Source: JABDQA01 sp963759125
Lineage (GTDB): Bacteria; Desulfobacterota; Desulfobulbia; Desulfobulbales; Desulfocapsaceae
NCBI GenBank assembly: GCA_963759125.1
Contig: CAVWXN010000004.1
Coordinates: forward strand, 124,001 to 188,000
Length of the DNA: 64,000 nt
Reading direction: 5' to 3'
How positions within the stretch are numbered: the first letter of the stretch is position 1; each line of letters begins with the position of its first letter. The translations under genes and the position numbers were made by a program. Positions 1-8,935 of this stretch are shown piece after piece. The notes below the pieces were generated by a model. That model ran no database searches, was not told the origin of the DNA, and saw nothing but the letters and a program-made list of their open reading frames with translations.

Positions 1-1
1 T

Positions 2-223
2 GAACTGTTTCTTTCGGCCGCCGGGTCCGATTGCGGTATTGCCAATGTCAACATCGGTACCTCCGGAGCGGAGATCGGCGGGGCTTTCGGTGGTGAGAAG
101 GAGACCGGTGGCGGCAGGGAATCTGGCTCAGATGCCTGGAAGGGCTATATGCGCAGGCAGACCAACACTATAAATTACGGGCTGGAGCTGCCCCTGGCGC
201 AGGGGATTGTTTTTGAATTATAG
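2..223 (+). CDS. Aldehyde dehydrogenase, ALDH7 / aminoadipate-semialdehyde type (3' end only)
   Basis: Only the last 73 codons are in the window; the gene begins upstream. The reading frame is open from base 2 to the TAG at 221-223. The stretch GGEKETGGGRESGSDAWKGY followed by MRRQTNTINY is the C-terminal signature of ALDH7-family dehydrogenases, which oxidise alpha-aminoadipate semialdehyde to alpha-aminoadipate with NAD(P). The next gene on the same strand, about 70 bases on, is a saccharopine dehydrogenase, the preceding step of the same lysine-breakdown route, which supports the substrate assignment. The subfamily is a family-level inference from a short fragment. Confidence 0.85.
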   Translation, partial: ELFLSAAGSDCGIANVNIGTSGAEIGGAFGGEKETGGGRESGSDAWKGYMRRQTNTINYGLELPLAQGIVFEL

Positions 224-224
224 G

Positions 225-250
225 GGGGACACAATATGTATTGTGTCCCC
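225..250. repeat. REP-like palindrome
   Basis: A 26-base near-perfect inverted repeat with arms GGGGACACAATA and TATTGTGTCCCC around a 2-base centre. It lies directly after the ALDH7 stop codon and before the saccharopine dehydrogenase start. It shares GGGGACACA/TGTGTCCCC with the pair of palindromes at 24376-24471. This is the typical look of REP elements mobilised by RAYT transposases; no RAYT gene is in the window. Confidence 0.7.
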
Positions 251-293
251 ATTGATGTATAAGACATGTGTCTCAGTAAGAAGGGAGAAGACT

Positions 294-1385
294 TTGAAAA
301 ATCAAATTGACAGAGTTTTGGTGCTGGGGCTGGGCAAGATTGGCCATCTGGTTGCCGAGTTGCTCCACGAAACCGGTTTTGAGGTGGTGGGCGCTGATCT
401 GGAGGTCGGCACCGGTTTCTCCTTTCCCACCAGATCTCTTGATGTCACTGATACGGCCGAGCTGAAGAAAGAGCTTGAAAGCTGCGACACGGTCATTTCC
501 TGCCTGCCCTACTGGTTCAACGTCGAGATAGCCAGAGTTGCTGTGTCCTCAGGCCTCCACTACTTCGATCTCACCGAGGATGTCACTACCACCCGGGAAA
601 TTATAGCTTTGGCTGATTCCAGCCGGGCGGTGGTGGCACCCCAGTGTGGTCTGGCACCAGGATTCGTCGCCATTGCCGGCTCATTTCTGGCTGGCAAGTT
701 CGCAAAAATCCGATCGATAAGGTTGCGGGTCGGCGCCTTGCCCAAACATCCTATTGGCCTGCTTGGCTATGCCTTCAACTGGTCTCCCGAAGGGGTGGTA
801 AATGAATATCTCAACGATTGTGAAGTGATTGAAAACGGAGTTAGGAAATGGGTCTCATCGATGGAGTGGCTCGAAAAGATTTTCATCGATGGCCTGCAGC
901 TCGAGGCCTTCACCACCTCCGGCGGTATTGGCACCATGTGCGATACTTATGAAGGCCTGGTGGAGAACCTCGATTACAAATCGATCAGATATCCAGGCCA
1001 CGCGGCGCTGATGAATTTTTTCTTCCACGAACTGCTCATGCGTGAAGACCGGGCCCGGGCCGGGAATATTCTGGTCAATGCCAAGCCGCCGGTGAGTGAA
1101 GATGTCGTATATATACATGTCTCGGTCGAGGGCTGGATCGGCAATCGACTGTCGCGGGAAGAATTCGTCAGAACCTGTGTCCCCGTCTCTATAGGTGGCA
1201 AGCAGCGTCGGGCCATCGGCTGGACGACAGCGGCTTCTGTCTGCAGTGTAGTGGAAATGGTGAGCAGCGGAGAGTTGCCCGAAAAAGGGCTGGTCAGGCA
1301 GGAGAATATTTCGCTTGAGAGGTTTCTTGCCACCAGCAACGGCCGCTTATATGATGGCAGACCCCACGGTACCAGTCAACCCTGA
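294..1385 (+). CDS. Saccharopine dehydrogenase family protein (Lys9-like)
   Basis: A 363-residue protein with an N-terminal Rossmann motif (VLGLGKIGHLVAELL) and the body of the saccharopine dehydrogenase (glutamate-forming) family, including CLPYWFNVEIARVAV, DLTEDV, PQCGLAPGFVAIAG and the long C-terminal domain. The family interconverts saccharopine with aminoadipate semialdehyde plus glutamate. I chose the TTG at 294 because GGGAG sits just upstream and the Rossmann fold begins right after it; the open frame extends further back to 207 but would overlap the previous gene and include the REP palindrome. With the ALDH7 gene just upstream it forms a lysine-catabolism pair. Cytosolic. Confidence 0.85.
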   Translation: MKNQIDRVLVLGLGKIGHLVAELLHETGFEVVGADLEVGTGFSFPTRSLDVTDTAELKKELESCDTVISCLPYWFNVEIARVAVSSGLHYFDLTEDVTTTREIIALADSSRAVVAPQCGLAPGFVAIAGSFLAGKFAKIRSIRLRVGALPKHPIGLLGYAFNWSPEGVVNEYLNDCEVIENGVRKWVSSMEWLEKIFIDGLQLEAFTTSGGIGTMCDTYEGLVENLDYKSIRYPGHAALMNFFFHELLMREDRARAGNILVNAKPPVSEDVVYIHVSVEGWIGNRLSREEFVRTCVPVSIGGKQRRAIGWTTAASVCSVVEMVSSGELPEKGLVRQENISLERFLATSNGRLYDGRPHGTSQP

Positions 1386-1410
1386 GTGTCTGAACAGGCT
1401 GAATTGGTCA

Positions 1411-1464
1411 AAAAAAAGGAAGGCCCGTCATTTTCGAGATTAACCCGAACCTGACAGGCCTTCC
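1411..1464 (-). terminator. Rho-independent terminator (minus strand)
   Basis: Read on the minus strand, GGAAGGCC-TGTCA pairs with TGAC-G-GGCCTTCC and is followed by seven T residues (plus-strand A run at 1411-1417). No protein gene on the minus strand ends here. The terminator therefore belongs to a minus-strand transcript coming from the gene-free stretch up to about 2.09 kb. Confidence 0.75.
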
Positions 1465-2095
1465 GAATTGCCCCGATCCGCTGCGTCACACAGATCGATG
1501 TTCCCGCCAACATCCAGGCTTTGTGACCGTTCCTGTCTTGGCGGGCAGGAACTGCCAGCCGCATGCCTGGAAGCAACCGTGACAGGTTGTTGCGAGTGTG
1601 GATGTAACTGCCGTCTATAGGCATCCCCCAGCATCGACGTCCGAAACGCTTCGCTTCTTCCTGCCACCGAGAAATGTACCTTGGTTGCCAGATACTCACC
1701 TTTTTATGGGATCACCCCTGGCTGATACGCCCGTAACGCCACGGCACCTTCCTCGTGACCAAGCCTTCTTACCAGACCTGATCTCCCCCGGCATCGTATA
1801 GAGTGGGTAAGGCACCTATATTTCCACCTGGGGCTGGATGATTCCCCGTGAACCCGGGTTAGAGCCCGGGGGAGAACCCTCCCTGTGAAAACCCGCTGTC
1901 GATGATTCGATGTCCCCGTTAAAGTTCCCCGAATCGACGCCCAAGACGTTCGGTGCTGATTTTCACATACCCGATCCAATCCGTAAGAAACTGCCAACGA
2001 TGATTCGATATCCCCGTTAAGGTACCCCGAATCGACGCCCGAAACGTTCGAAGGTGATTTCCACTTTTTCGAACCGGTTGACTGCACATTACCCT
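1465..2095 (-). ncRNA. Candidate structured RNA or mobile-element remnant, function unknown
   Basis: There is no convincing protein over roughly 630 bases, but the minus strand is dense in hairpins and ends at the strong terminator at 1411-1464. Two diverged copies of a ~60-base block lie at about 1901-1962 and 1999-2062; in each, GATTCG and CGAATC (1904-1909/1930-1935 and 2002-2007/2028-2033) can pair around a loop containing CCCCGTTAA. A shorter third copy is near 1632-1653. Further stems: CCCGGG/CCCGGG at 1853-1870, GTTCCTG/CAGGAAC at 1529-1552, and GTCACA/TGTGAC at 1485-1527 enclosing GATGTT/AACATC. I do not recognise the family. It could also be a decayed intron or transposon. RNA identity is inference. 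Confidence 0.35.
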
Positions 2096-2246
2096 ATCAC
2101 GAATTAAAAATAAAGAGGCTGAGTTGTTTTTTTTGTTGATTGATTACAATAATTTATCTGACCATAAAACGTATCCTTTTAATATTATTAGATAAAAAAA
2201 ATTGATTTTTAAAAGAAGAATATTTGATCGTTTGAAGCCCTTGTCA

Positions 2247-2268
2247 GCCGGAAATTTCCGGCCTTTTT
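2247..2268 (+). terminator. Palindrome followed by T run
   Basis: GCCGGAAATTTCCGGC is a perfect 16-base palindrome (2247-2262) followed by CTTTTT. It could stop plus-strand transcription before the gamma-glutamyltransferase gene. The surrounding 2100-2240 is very AT-rich with no gene. Confidence 0.4.
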
Positions 2269-2454
2269 ACGACTGTTGTTTAACTGGATTGTCGGTCGTG
2301 GTATTAATCCTCAAAGAACATATCTGGGAAATTTTGAACCTTGGTCTGGACCACAGTGTGGCGGTGGTAAGGTAATGGTTCCCGGCTTCTTCAGTAAGAC
2401 CATAACACCTGGTGCCTGTGAACTGGCGGAAACGGGTAAACGGAACATCCAACT

Positions 2455-4056
2455 ATGCAGGAATATTTCAGCAGTTATCGGCCCATGCTGATGGGCAGTA
2501 AATGGATGGTGACCGCGGATCATCCCCTGGCCGCACAGGCGGCTGCCTCGCTGCTCGAAGAGGGAGGTGATGCGGTAGATGCGGCAGTGCTCGCCAACCT
2601 GGTCATGGCGGTGGTGAATCCCCACATGTGTGGTCTGGGCGGAGATCTCTTTGCCCTTGTCTACCGGGCCGACAGTCGGCAGCTCAGAGCGTTGGACGCA
2701 GCTGGTTTTGCCCCCCGGAAAGCAAGTCTTGTTTCCTATGCGGAGATGGGAATGGAGCAGATTCCCGCTACCGGCATACACACCTGCACCGTACCGGGGG
2801 CTCTGGCCGGCTGGCAGGCGCTGCTCGATGAATACGGCACCTATGGTCTCGACACGCTGATTGGCCGGGTTATCGACTACGCCAGAGACGGATTTCCGGC
2901 CTATGAGAAACTGATCGGCGCAATTGTTAATAAGCGTGATCAGCTGGCCCGCTCCCCGGCGGCGGCCTCGATTTTTTTGGCGGGAGGGCGGCCACCGCGG
3001 GTCGGTGAACTGATCAGACAACCCGTGCTTGCCGAGAGTCTGGCGCTTATTGGCGATCAGGGACCAGCGGCCTTTTACCGTGGTACACTTGGTGAAATGC
3101 TGGTGGGCCATAGCGGTGAACTGGGTGGCTGTTTCTCCCTCGAGGACCTGGCTGACTACCGGGTTATATGGAAACAACCGCTCACCGTCCCCTACCGGGG
3201 GTATACGATTGCCACCCAGCCGCCCCCGTCCCAGGGAATGGCGCTGCTGATGCTGGCCAGAATTCTTGAGCAGGCTGATATCGGTTCAATGACGCCCGGA
3301 TCCGCAGAACTCGTCCATCTTATGGCCGAGGCCAAGAAACTGGCCTTTGCCGAGCGGGATCAATATATCTGTGATCCGGAGTTTCACTCCATTCCCCTGG
3401 ACACTCTTCTGGGTTCCGATCTGGCCCTTCGGCAGGCTGGCCGAATCGGACCGCAGGCCAGGGAAATGACCTGCAGCTACCGTTTCGCTCGGGGAGGAGA
3501 GGATACCGTATATATGATGGCAGTGGATGATCAGGGTAATGCGGTGGTGCTGATAGAGAGTCTTTTTCAGGAGTTTGGCTCCTGTGTCATGGTTCCCCAG
3601 AGCGGTATGCTGTTGCACAACCGGGGGCGCGGGTTCAGCCTGAATCCGTCTCACCCCTGCCGGTTAGAGCCGCGCAAGCGTCCCTACCACACCCTTCATC
3701 CTGTGATGGTCATGGATTCGGACCGGCCCTGCCTGCTTTTCGGGAGCCCAGGAGGCGATGGTCAGACCCAGACCAACATACAACTGCTGATCAACCTGAT
3801 CGATTTTGGCTCCGACGTGCAGGGAGCCGTTGATGCCCCGCGCTGGAGATCGCTTCCGAACGGTGAGTTGCTGCTCGAAAACCGATTCCCGGAAGATACG
3901 CTGCGTGGCCTTTCCCAAAAAGGACATGCGGTCAAACAGGTCGGCCAATTCTCTTCTCTGATGGGCAGTGCCCAGGCTATTCGCCTGGACCGCGAGATGC
4001 AGATTCTAACGGGTGGCGCCGACGGCCGGCGCCTGGGATATGGCCTGGGACGCTAG
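2455..4056 (+). CDS. ggt: Gamma-glutamyltransferase family protein
   Basis: 533 residues, full length for the Ntn-hydrolase gamma-glutamyltransferase family. The large-subunit part contains GGDAVDAAVLANLVMAVV and NPHMCGLGGD. The autocleavage site is at GGEDTVYMMAVDDQGNAV (about residue 345), where the Thr would become the N-terminal nucleophile of the small subunit, and PGGDGQTQTNIQ lies near the C terminus. The family transfers or hydrolyses gamma-glutamyl groups of glutathione and related peptides. There is no clear signal peptide, so this looks like a cytoplasmic YwrD-type member rather than the periplasmic enzyme. It stands alone and is followed by a terminator. Confidence 0.9.
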   Translation: MQEYFSSYRPMLMGSKWMVTADHPLAAQAAASLLEEGGDAVDAAVLANLVMAVVNPHMCGLGGDLFALVYRADSRQLRALDAAGFAPRKASLVSYAEMGMEQIPATGIHTCTVPGALAGWQALLDEYGTYGLDTLIGRVIDYARDGFPAYEKLIGAIVNKRDQLARSPAAASIFLAGGRPPRVGELIRQPVLAESLALIGDQGPAAFYRGTLGEMLVGHSGELGGCFSLEDLADYRVIWKQPLTVPYRGYTIATQPPPSQGMALLMLARILEQADIGSMTPGSAELVHLMAEAKKLAFAERDQYICDPEFHSIPLDTLLGSDLALRQAGRIGPQAREMTCSYRFARGGEDTVYMMAVDDQGNAVVLIESLFQEFGSCVMVPQSGMLLHNRGRGFSLNPSHPCRLEPRKRPYHTLHPVMVMDSDRPCLLFGSPGGDGQTQTNIQLLINLIDFGSDVQGAVDAPRWRSLPNGELLLENRFPEDTLRGLSQKGHAVKQVGQFSSLMGSAQAIRLDREMQILTGGADGRRLGYGLGR

Positions 4057-4082
4057 CTCGATGTACCTCTTCCGCCGCTCCT

Positions 4083-4120
4083 AAGGGGCCCGACTTCATC
4101 GACTCACTTGGGCCCCTTTT
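4083..4120 (+). terminator. Rho-independent terminator after ggt
   Basis: AAGGGGCCC pairs with GGGCCCCTT across a ~18-base loop and ends in TTTT, 27 bases after the ggt stop codon. Confidence 0.75.
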
Positions 4121-4250
4121 CGGGACGCTGGTCTTCCCATTCCGGGACTTGAATTGCTGATTATTGTTGTTTTTTTAAAAAAATCAGGTATTTTCCAGAA
4201 AATTTGCCGAATTCCCCCACGGCCAAGACCAATTATGCAAAGAGGTGAAC

Positions 4251-4943
4251 GTGGCATCGACAAATGAGCAACCCCAGGTCCGGAACGAGCACGAAACTCA
4301 ATTAATTGAGCCCCCCCGCGTTGACAGCAGAAAACGGAGGGAGGTAATCAAGAAACTAGCCCTGGGCACCGCCGCCCTGACCGGCTGCAGCCTGCTGCCG
4401 GAGAGCTGGACGACGCCGCTGGTGGAATTTGGTACACTTCCGGCCCATGCGACAACGAGTGGACTGGTGGAAGAACTGATCAAGGCCATCGAGGAAACCG
4501 AAGCCAGGGAAATTGCTGAGTCCTCCCCAGAAGTTCAGCAGGCTGAACAGCCGACAGCCCAGGCCGCCGCCGAAGTAGAGAAAGTTGCGGTGGCAGAAGA
4601 GGAATCCGAGTGGACGACGGTCCAATGGGGCGGGAATCCTAACGAGACTAGTGAAAGCAGGGACAGGACCTGGTGGACGAAGATTCACGGGGACTCCTGG
4701 CCATACTGGCATCGAAAGTTTCCGCTGCCAGGATGGGTTGATGATCGCTCCTACAGCCTCGAGTTTGTCTTCTCCGACGGCGAAATATTCATTGTTCCTG
4801 ACAGCAGGAAGATGGCGATGAATTCCAACGGGCCCAAATACAGGCCAGAAGAACACGGTGAAACCGACCCGAGAAAGCAACATCCCAAAATCGGTGCTGC
4901 GCTCGGTGCCGAACCGACCTGGGTCAAGTTCAGAAAGGTCTAG
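4251..4943 (+). CDS. Secreted protein with Tat-like signal, unknown function
   Basis: About 230 residues. The N terminus has SRKRREVIKKLALGTAAL then a Cys in TGCSLLPESW, a Tat-like signal with twin arginines and possibly a lipobox. It is followed by WTTPLVEFGTLPAHATTS, a W-P-V-LPAHA-TS arrangement that recurs at the N termini of small exported proteins in many proteobacteria. Residues 75-130 are a Glu/Ala-rich helix or coil; the C-terminal 100 residues are Trp/Tyr-rich and look like a small globular domain I cannot name. The GTG at 4251 is preferred: AAGAGG ends five bases before it, whereas the GTG at 4245 touches that ribosome-binding sequence. Monocistronic. Confidence 0.6.
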   Translation: MASTNEQPQVRNEHETQLIEPPRVDSRKRREVIKKLALGTAALTGCSLLPESWTTPLVEFGTLPAHATTSGLVEELIKAIEETEAREIAESSPEVQQAEQPTAQAAAEVEKVAVAEEESEWTTVQWGGNPNETSESRDRTWWTKIHGDSWPYWHRKFPLPGWVDDRSYSLEFVFSDGEIFIVPDSRKMAMNSNGPKYRPEEHGETDPRKQHPKIGAALGAEPTWVKFRKV

Positions 4944-5278
4944 AGTTAAAAAAGAAGTTATTCATCTCTACCTGGCAGTTCGATCCGACCTTCTGCTCTT
5001 CAAGGCTGAACGTTGTGCTCCCCCGTTCTCTTTTCACAACCAATGCCCCCCTTCCAAGAGGGACCGCTGTCATCATCAGACACCGGATTTTTACCAGGGC
5101 TGAGCAGCACCTTGCCCGCTGGCGGCTGTCAGGGTAAACCCATGGTGGATTAGTCAATTATTTTGCTGATCCTGAGGAAATGATTTCCGATTCTGAGAAA
5201 TTGATTTCTGATTCTGAAAATATTGTGGCATGATATTAGGAATCCATGGATTGACGTGCTTTTTTCGAAATTAATTGC
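4944..5278. repeat. Gene-free stretch with short tandem repeats at 5165-5221
   Basis: No gene is seen between the secreted protein and the GGDEF/EAL gene. At its 3' end lie three diverged tandem units of about 20 bases: TGATCCTGAGGAAA, TGATTTCCGATTCTGAGAAA and TGATTTCTGATTCTGAAAA. The two-turn helical spacing and the position 60 bases upstream of the next gene suggest an array of regulator sites; this is inference. Confidence 0.45.
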
Positions 5279-7585
5279 TTGAACACCACTTTGGACAGGA
5301 CGCCCGAAAATATAGTCGCTGAACAGACCCGGCTGCTCTTCGCCAGCGCTTTGCTGCCGATTGTTGTATCATTGCTCGCCGCAGCCCTGCTGGTTATCAC
5401 CCTATGGGCAGAGATAGACCATCGTCTGCTGGTCGGCTGGTTTTTTGCCCTGGCCCTTATTTCTGCCCTGCGACTCCGCATAGTATCGCAATATTCCAAC
5501 CAGGGGCGTCATGATTCAGGTAATCAGGAGTACTGGCATCTCCGCTTTCTGATCGGCAACTATGTCTCCGCTTTGATCTGGGGAAGTTCTTCTTTTATCA
5601 TATTTCCTGAGCACAGCCTCTCACTTCAGATAGTCTATTTCATGGTAATGGTCGGCATGGCGGCCGGCGGCGTTTCTTCCTTGTGCCCCAGTTTTCGGGC
5701 GGTGGCCGGTTTCCTTACCTTCATCCTCTTTCCAGTAATCCTCAAACTGCTTTTATACATGACTCTGCCGGCGCTATTGAAAGCCTTTCTGGTTTTTCTG
5801 TTCTGGTATGTGACTGTGTCGGGCAGCAAGAAGATCAATCTCAATATCCGCGACAACATCGAGCTGCGGCAGCAGAGCGTCAACCGGGAGAGAATCCTGA
5901 AGATCAGCGAGGAACGCTATCGTCATATCTTCAGCAATGCTCCGCTGGGGATACTGCAGTATGATTCGGACGGCAGGATCCTTGATTGTAACGAGGAACT
6001 GATTCGGATACTCGGCTCCTCGAGGGAGCGACTGATTGGCATGAACATGCTGGCGACGCTTAAAAATCAGGACCTGCTTGAAGCTTTGAGGAAGTCCATC
6101 AGTTCCGGTGAGGGCTACTTCGAAGGTGATTATACGTCAGTAACCGGCAACAAGACTACGCCCGTCAGGGTTTTTTTCAAGACAATCCACCACTCGGAAA
6201 AAGCTGTTTCGGGGGGCATCTGCATCGTCGAAGATTTTACCGAAAAAAAGGAGTCCGAACAGCTCATCAAATACCATGCCTCCTACGATACGCTGACCGG
6301 GCTTCCCAACCGCCGGCTTTTTCTTGATTACCTGGGAGGAGAAATCTCCCGCGCCGAACGGCACAATTATTTCGGGGCGCTCCTCTATCTTGACATCGAC
6401 AACTTCAAGACCATCAATGACTCGCTGGGGCATACCGTGGGAGATGAATATCTGATCATGGTGGCCAGCAGGTTGAGCGAATTCATTCGCAAGGAGGACG
6501 TGGCAGCGAGAATGGGCGGAGATGAGTTCACCGTGGTCTTCACCGAACTTGGCAGCAGCTCGCAAATAGCGGCCAGCAAGGTGCGAAACATAGCCGAGGA
6601 ACTTAACCTCTGCCTGTCCTCTCCCTGCAAGATTGGGGCAAGGGACCTGCAGAGCACGGTCAGTATCGGCATCTCATTGTTTCCCAAGGACAACCGGGGG
6701 GTGGATGATATTCTCAAACAGGCGGACACGGCAATGTATAGGGCCAAGGCCGCCGGTCGCAACGAAATCTGCTTCTTCCTGCCGAGCATGCAGGAGGCTG
6801 CGGACGAAAAATTGCATATCAGCACCGAACTCAGGCAGGCCCTCAAGCAGGATGAGCTCTATCTCTGTTTTCAACCGCAAACCGATATCTCCGGTAACCT
6901 CATTGGCGCCGAAGCACTGCTTCGCTGGCATCACCCTGAAAAGGGTATGATTCCCCCTGACGTCTTCATTGCCATCGCCGAAGAAACCGGGCTGATACAG
7001 GATATTGGCCAGTGGGTGTTGAGGACGGCTTGTCTTAAAATCAGAAACTGGAAGGAAAAGGGCCTGCTCAAGAACGATCAGACAATTTCAGTGAACATCA
7101 GTGGCGTCGAGATAGCCTCGCCCGATTTCGTCAGTCAGATCCTCCGAACATTGGAAAAAACGGGTGCTACTCCCCATAACCTGGGAATCGAACTCACCGA
7201 GGGCAGTCTTATCTCCACCGGTAGGGACATCGTGGGGAAAATGATGAAGGTGCAGCAACTGGGGGTGAAATTCTCTGTCGACGACTTCGGAACCGGCTAT
7301 TCGTCGCTCAACTATCTCAAGAGTCTGCCCCTGCACACCCTCAAGATTGACCGCTCTTTCGTCAACGACATCAACAGCATCGGTGATGATGTTGTCCTGG
7401 TCGACACTATCATCATGATGGCCAGTAATCTCGGGCTCGATGTCATCGCCGAAGGGGTGGAGACCGAACAGGAATTGCTCTATCTCAATAGAAAAGGCTG
7501 TCTGGTCTACCAGGGGTTTTATTTCAGCAAACCGGTCGAGGAGGAGCTCTTCGTCCAGATCCTCGAGCGGGGCAGGATAGATTGA
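5279..7585 (+). CDS. Membrane diguanylate cyclase/phosphodiesterase (PAS-GGDEF-EAL)
   Basis: 768 residues. Residues 1-195 contain about six hydrophobic segments forming an unassigned membrane sensor; a PAS domain follows (about 205-325, RYRHIFSNAPLGILQYDSDG), then GGDEF (about 335-500) and EAL (about 515-765). The cyclase site is intact (ARMGGDEFTVVF), with an RKED inhibitory I-site five residues before it. The EAL half keeps AEALLRW, DDFGTGYSSL, KIDRSFV and AEGVETEQE, so both making and degrading c-di-GMP are possible. The start is a TTG at 5279 without a good ribosome-binding site, so the N terminus is uncertain. It is convergent with the exchanger gene. Confidence 0.9.
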   Translation: MNTTLDRTPENIVAEQTRLLFASALLPIVVSLLAAALLVITLWAEIDHRLLVGWFFALALISALRLRIVSQYSNQGRHDSGNQEYWHLRFLIGNYVSALIWGSSSFIIFPEHSLSLQIVYFMVMVGMAAGGVSSLCPSFRAVAGFLTFILFPVILKLLLYMTLPALLKAFLVFLFWYVTVSGSKKINLNIRDNIELRQQSVNRERILKISEERYRHIFSNAPLGILQYDSDGRILDCNEELIRILGSSRERLIGMNMLATLKNQDLLEALRKSISSGEGYFEGDYTSVTGNKTTPVRVFFKTIHHSEKAVSGGICIVEDFTEKKESEQLIKYHASYDTLTGLPNRRLFLDYLGGEISRAERHNYFGALLYLDIDNFKTINDSLGHTVGDEYLIMVASRLSEFIRKEDVAARMGGDEFTVVFTELGSSSQIAASKVRNIAEELNLCLSSPCKIGARDLQSTVSIGISLFPKDNRGVDDILKQADTAMYRAKAAGRNEICFFLPSMQEAADEKLHISTELRQALKQDELYLCFQPQTDISGNLIGAEALLRWHHPEKGMIPPDVFIAIAEETGLIQDIGQWVLRTACLKIRNWKEKGLLKNDQTISVNISGVEIASPDFVSQILRTLEKTGATPHNLGIELTEGSLISTGRDIVGKMMKVQQLGVKFSVDDFGTGYSSLNYLKSLPLHTLKIDRSFVNDINSIGDDVVLVDTIIMMASNLGLDVIAEGVETEQELLYLNRKGCLVYQGFYFSKPVEEELFVQILERGRID

Positions 7586-7606
7586 CGGCGACTCCCGACT
7601 AGCCGC

Positions 7607-8657
7607 TTATTTCACATACTGGGCGACCAGGTAAGCCACATAGATACCCAGCAGCCAGAGTCCATGCCATTTACTGAAATATCCCGATTTGTTGGTCGAG
7701 ATGAAGGTCCTGAACGACAGGAGAATCAGCAGCATGGCCGGAAAATGGAGGAAGTAGAAATTCATGGGAATTTCGAGCGGCACTGCGGCTGCGGCGGCGC
7801 CAATGACGAACAGGCAGTTGAGCACATCAGCGCCAACGATATTGCCCACGGTGATTTCCGGGTGTCCCTTACGAATGGCTGTGATGGCCGTGATCAGTTC
7901 TGGCAGTGACGTCCCGAAGGCCACCATGGAGGCGGCAATAACATCGTCAGGTACACCGATTCGTTCGGCAACTTCTGAGGCCCCCGGCACCAGCAGACGG
8001 GCTCCGACGATAACCAGGACCAAGCCGCTGATCAGCATGACCCATGACAATCCCAGCCCTCTGGCGCTGGCTTCCCCGTTGTTTTCAGCCTGATCTGCAG
8101 CCATCCCGCTGCTTGGTCGACCAATGATAGGTTAGGTAGAGATAACCGACCAGCAGTACCAGAAAGAAAAATCCGACCCAGCGTTCCAGCACCGGTAACG
8201 AGCCGGGCGGGCGAGTTGCCAGCGCGGCAACACTGAACAGGACCAGCAGCAGCGCGGCGCCGATCTGAATCCAGCCGGTTCGATTGAGAATATAGCGATT
8301 CACCGGCATTGGGGCGAGCAGGCAGGAGAGACCGAAAATCAGCCCCGTATCGGCAATGATCGAGCCCACACCGTTGCCGAGTGCCAGACCTGGATTCCCC
8401 ATAAAAGCTGCCATTACAGACACGAAGGCCTCGGGAAGGGTGGTCCCCAAGGAGACGATGGTGGCCCCGATGACGATCTTGGACAGGCCGGTTCTGGTGG
8501 CCAGATCGACGGCTCCCTCGACCAGCCAGTCGGCCCCTTTGGCCAGCACCGCGATGCTGACCAGGACCACTGCCAGCAGCATCCAGATGCTCGAGTTGTC
8601 CATGTAGCTGTGCAGGACCGCTTCGTTGCCGATTATCTGTAATAGATCATATTCCAT
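7607..8657 (-). pseudogene. Calcium/sodium antiporter (CaCA family), split by one extra base
   Basis: Two overlapping minus-strand frames make up one CaCA exchanger of about 350 residues. The first (8657-8085) carries the alpha-1 repeat IVIGATIVSLGTTLPEAFVSV and the second (8104-7607) the alpha-2 repeat AASMVAFGTSLPELITAI. Removing one base of the CCC run at 8105-8107 (plus strand) joins them through a hydrophilic linker reading TKQR-MAADQAENNGEA. The intact protein would exchange Ca2+ for Na+ or H+ across the inner membrane. The alternative is two real half-transporters, because the second frame starts with an ATG; I think a sequence error is likelier. Confidence 0.8.
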
Positions 8658-8935
8658 AAGGTTTGCTCTGCAACACAGAAGCGAGATTGGCGCCGGGATA
8701 TTTGTTGTGTCGGCAATATCTGACAGCTTCCTGTCGATTGCGCAAGTAAAATGTGAGCCGCTTGCCCGATTGCGCAGGCGGACTACTCACTGAAGACCGA
8801 CGAACCCATACACCTCGCAACCACCGGCACAAGGAGTGCGGGTTCGCAACGCTGCTTATCCTGGATCTCGGAGACTTCGAGATGAGGCTGAATTGGAACG
8901 CAGCGGCTGGATAAGCAGCAGACTCTGAGAGTGGA
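8658..8935. other. Intergenic stretch with inverted repeat
   Basis: No credible gene. GCTGCTTATCC (about 8851) and GGATAAGCAGC (about 8910) can pair, with a second pairing CTCGGAG/CTTCGAGA inside. There is no T run on either strand, so a terminator role for the upstream YceI gene is only possible. Confidence 0.35.

Noticed and set aside
1376..1699. 107-residue protein on the minus strand
   Set aside because: Runs across the terminator and the structured repeats, no ribosome-binding site and no conserved features; better explained as non-coding.
7607..8657. Two real half-size CaCA transporters forming a heterodimer
   Set aside because: Removing one C from a CCC run yields one standard-length exchanger with a normal linker, and the same +1 type of break recurs in other genes.
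8647..8832. 61-residue minus-strand ORF before the exchanger
   Set aside because: No ribosome-binding site or recognisable domain, and it overlaps the exchanger start.
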